Assembly: GCA_020057535.1 (NCBI GenBank)
Contig: JAGVFS010000047.1
Span: 1-7,552, forward strand
From: Patescibacteria group bacterium
GTDB lineage: Bacteria; Patescibacteriota; Patescibacteriia; UBA2591; PGYQ01
Length of the DNA stretch: 7,552 bases
Direction of reading: 5' to 3'
Shown: positions 7,003 through 7,552 of the stretch, piece by piece
Layout: each line of letters starts with the position of its first letter
How positions within the stretch are numbered: the first letter of the stretch is position 1
Translations under genes and position numbers: made by a program
Notes under the pieces: model-generated
The model's database searches: none
Told to the model about the DNA's origin: nothing
What the model saw: only the letters and a program-made list of their open reading frames with translations

Positions 7003-7030
7003 TAATTCTACATTCTTAATTCATAATTCA
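7003..7030 (+). repeat. 7-bp tandem repeat just before rpmA
   Basis: Four head-to-tail units, TAATTCT, ACATTCT, TAATTCA and TAATTCA, end 7 bases before the ATG of rpmA. Period and sequence resemble the TAATTAC repeat at 3355-3375. It occupies the place where a ribosome binding site would be expected, and none is present. Confidence 0.55.
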
Positions 7031-7037
7031 TTTTTTT

Positions 7038-7325
7038 ATGGCGCATAAAAAAGCAGGAGGTTCAACCGCGTTGGGTCGCGATTCACAAGGTCAAAGATTG
7101 GGAGTTAAACTTTATGGCGGACAAATAGCAAAAGCCGGAAGTATTATTGTTCGTCAAAGAGGAACAAAAATTTTTCCGGGAAAAAATGTTAAAAAAGGAA
7201 AAGACGATACATTATACTCTATTATTAAAGGGGAGATTGTTTTTACTACTAAAAAATTAAGAAAATTTAACGGAAAACTTAAAAAAACAAAAATAGTCAA
7301 CGTAATTTCTAAAAAAAATAATTAA
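7038..7325 (+). CDS. rpmA: 50S ribosomal protein bL27
   Basis: bL27 is a small protein of the large ribosomal subunit whose N-terminal tail reaches the peptidyl-transferase centre. The 95-residue product starts [10 protein letters not shown], the usual tail, with no cleavable extension of the kind found in Firmicutes. The family signature is complete at 34-48 ([15 protein letters not shown]), and [10 protein letters not shown] (20-29) and the GKD-TL segment (54-59) are recognisable. The residue after GKD is Asp where most relatives have His. A Lys-rich tail (from about 72) ends the protein. The ATG at 7038 is fixed by the conserved N-terminus, although no Shine-Dalgarno sequence precedes it. 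The normal partner rplU (bL21) is not upstream; a non-coding spacer and the beta-propeller gene are there instead. It is probably transcribed alone or with a leader, ending at the terminator at 7440-7484. Confidence 0.97.
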   Translation: MAHKKAGGSTALGRDSQGQRLGVKLYGGQIAKAGSIIVRQRGTKIFPGKNVKKGKDDTLYSIIKGEIVFTTKKLRKFNGKLKKTKIVNVISKKNN

Positions 7326-7439
7326 AGGAATAAAACATTTTTGTCATCATTGGAAATATTGAAAAACTTTTCAAACGATCACAATTTAAAACAAACCACT
7401 TTTCCTTTCTTAATTCTCAAATTAGTTATTTGAATCAGT
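7326..7439. other. Non-coding 3' region of rpmA
   Basis: No supported gene lies here. Two small dyads are visible: TTGAAAA/TTTTCAA (7359-7365 and 7368-7374) and CAAAT/ATTTG (7418-7422 and 7428-7432). It is probably the 3' untranslated part of the rpmA transcript, unusually long at about 114 bases for such a small gene. Confidence 0.5.
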
Positions 7440-7484
7440 TATTTAAAAAAGTTTGGATTTCGTAAATCCAAACTTTTTTAAATA
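7440..7484. terminator. Strong bidirectional intrinsic terminator
   Basis: A perfect 21-bp stem (7440-7460 with 7464-7484) closes on a CGT loop. The core GTTTGGATTT/AAATCCAAAC is flanked by an A-run on the left arm and a T-run on the right, so a stem plus U-tract forms on either strand. It ends rpmA and could equally end a - strand gene coming from the right. Confidence 0.88.
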
Positions 7485-7552
7485 CTACATTTGTGTTATT
7501 TATTTTAACACCCCATCTTTCATTAAGAAAAATTATACTTTTTCAACTAAAA
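7485..7552. other. Unassigned right edge
   Basis: These 68 bases hold a 6-bp dyad GTGTTA/TAACAC (7493-7498 and 7506-7511) and no recognisable coding sequence on the + strand. A - strand gene whose last codons lie at the very edge cannot be excluded, but the visible piece is too short to judge. Confidence 0.4.

Noticed and set aside
1..7552. Recoded TGA (glycine or tryptophan) as in some CPR lineages or mycoplasmas
   Set aside because: No in-frame TGA occurs in any of the five genes and Trp is encoded by TGG, so the standard bacterial code is enough.

Overview
The window is very AT-rich. Intergenic DNA falls to roughly 10% G+C by hand count, and codons are strongly A/T-ending. It carries five genes, all on the + strand: the chromosomal replication initiator DnaA (5' end cut by the window edge), a PilB/GspE-type pilus assembly ATPase, serine hydroxymethyltransferase (GlyA), a membrane-anchored secreted beta-propeller protein, and ribosomal protein bL27. 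All five genes end in TAA and none has an in-frame TGA, so the ordinary bacterial code fits. The content suggests a chromosomal segment of a small-genome bacterium, most likely of the Candidate Phyla Radiation (Patescibacteria, Parcubacteria-like). This placement is inferred from the low G+C, the type IV pilus ATPase, the beta-propeller family and the style of the proteins; no rRNA is present to prove it.

Layout: 1-1362 dnaA; 1363-1569 an about 10% G+C spacer with AT-only dyads and a direct repeat but no recognisable DnaA box; 1570-3291 pilB-like ATPase; 3292-3469 spacer with a perfect 10-bp hairpin and a 7-bp tandem repeat; 3470-4717 glyA; 4718-4787 a short spacer with the best promoter in the window, embedded in direct and inverted repeats; 4788-6791 beta-propeller protein; 6792-7037 a spacer with a small hairpin, a G+C-richer island that may be a structured RNA, and another 7-bp tandem repeat; 7038-7325 rpmA; 7326-7552 a non-coding tail with a strong bidirectional terminator at 7440-7484.

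The genes do not form an obvious pathway: replication initiation, pilus extension, one-carbon metabolism, an exported protein of unknown role and translation sit side by side, each separated by 70-246 bp. They look like independently transcribed units, not one operon. The usual partners (dnaN after dnaA, pilT/pilC with pilB, rplU before rpmA) are absent from the window. None of the four visible start codons has a Shine-Dalgarno sequence. I see no mobile element, CRISPR array, tRNA or rRNA, and no clearly new multi-gene system. The points most worth a second look are the island before rpmA, the symmetric promoter of the beta-propeller gene, and a substitution at the folate-contacting Asn of GlyA.
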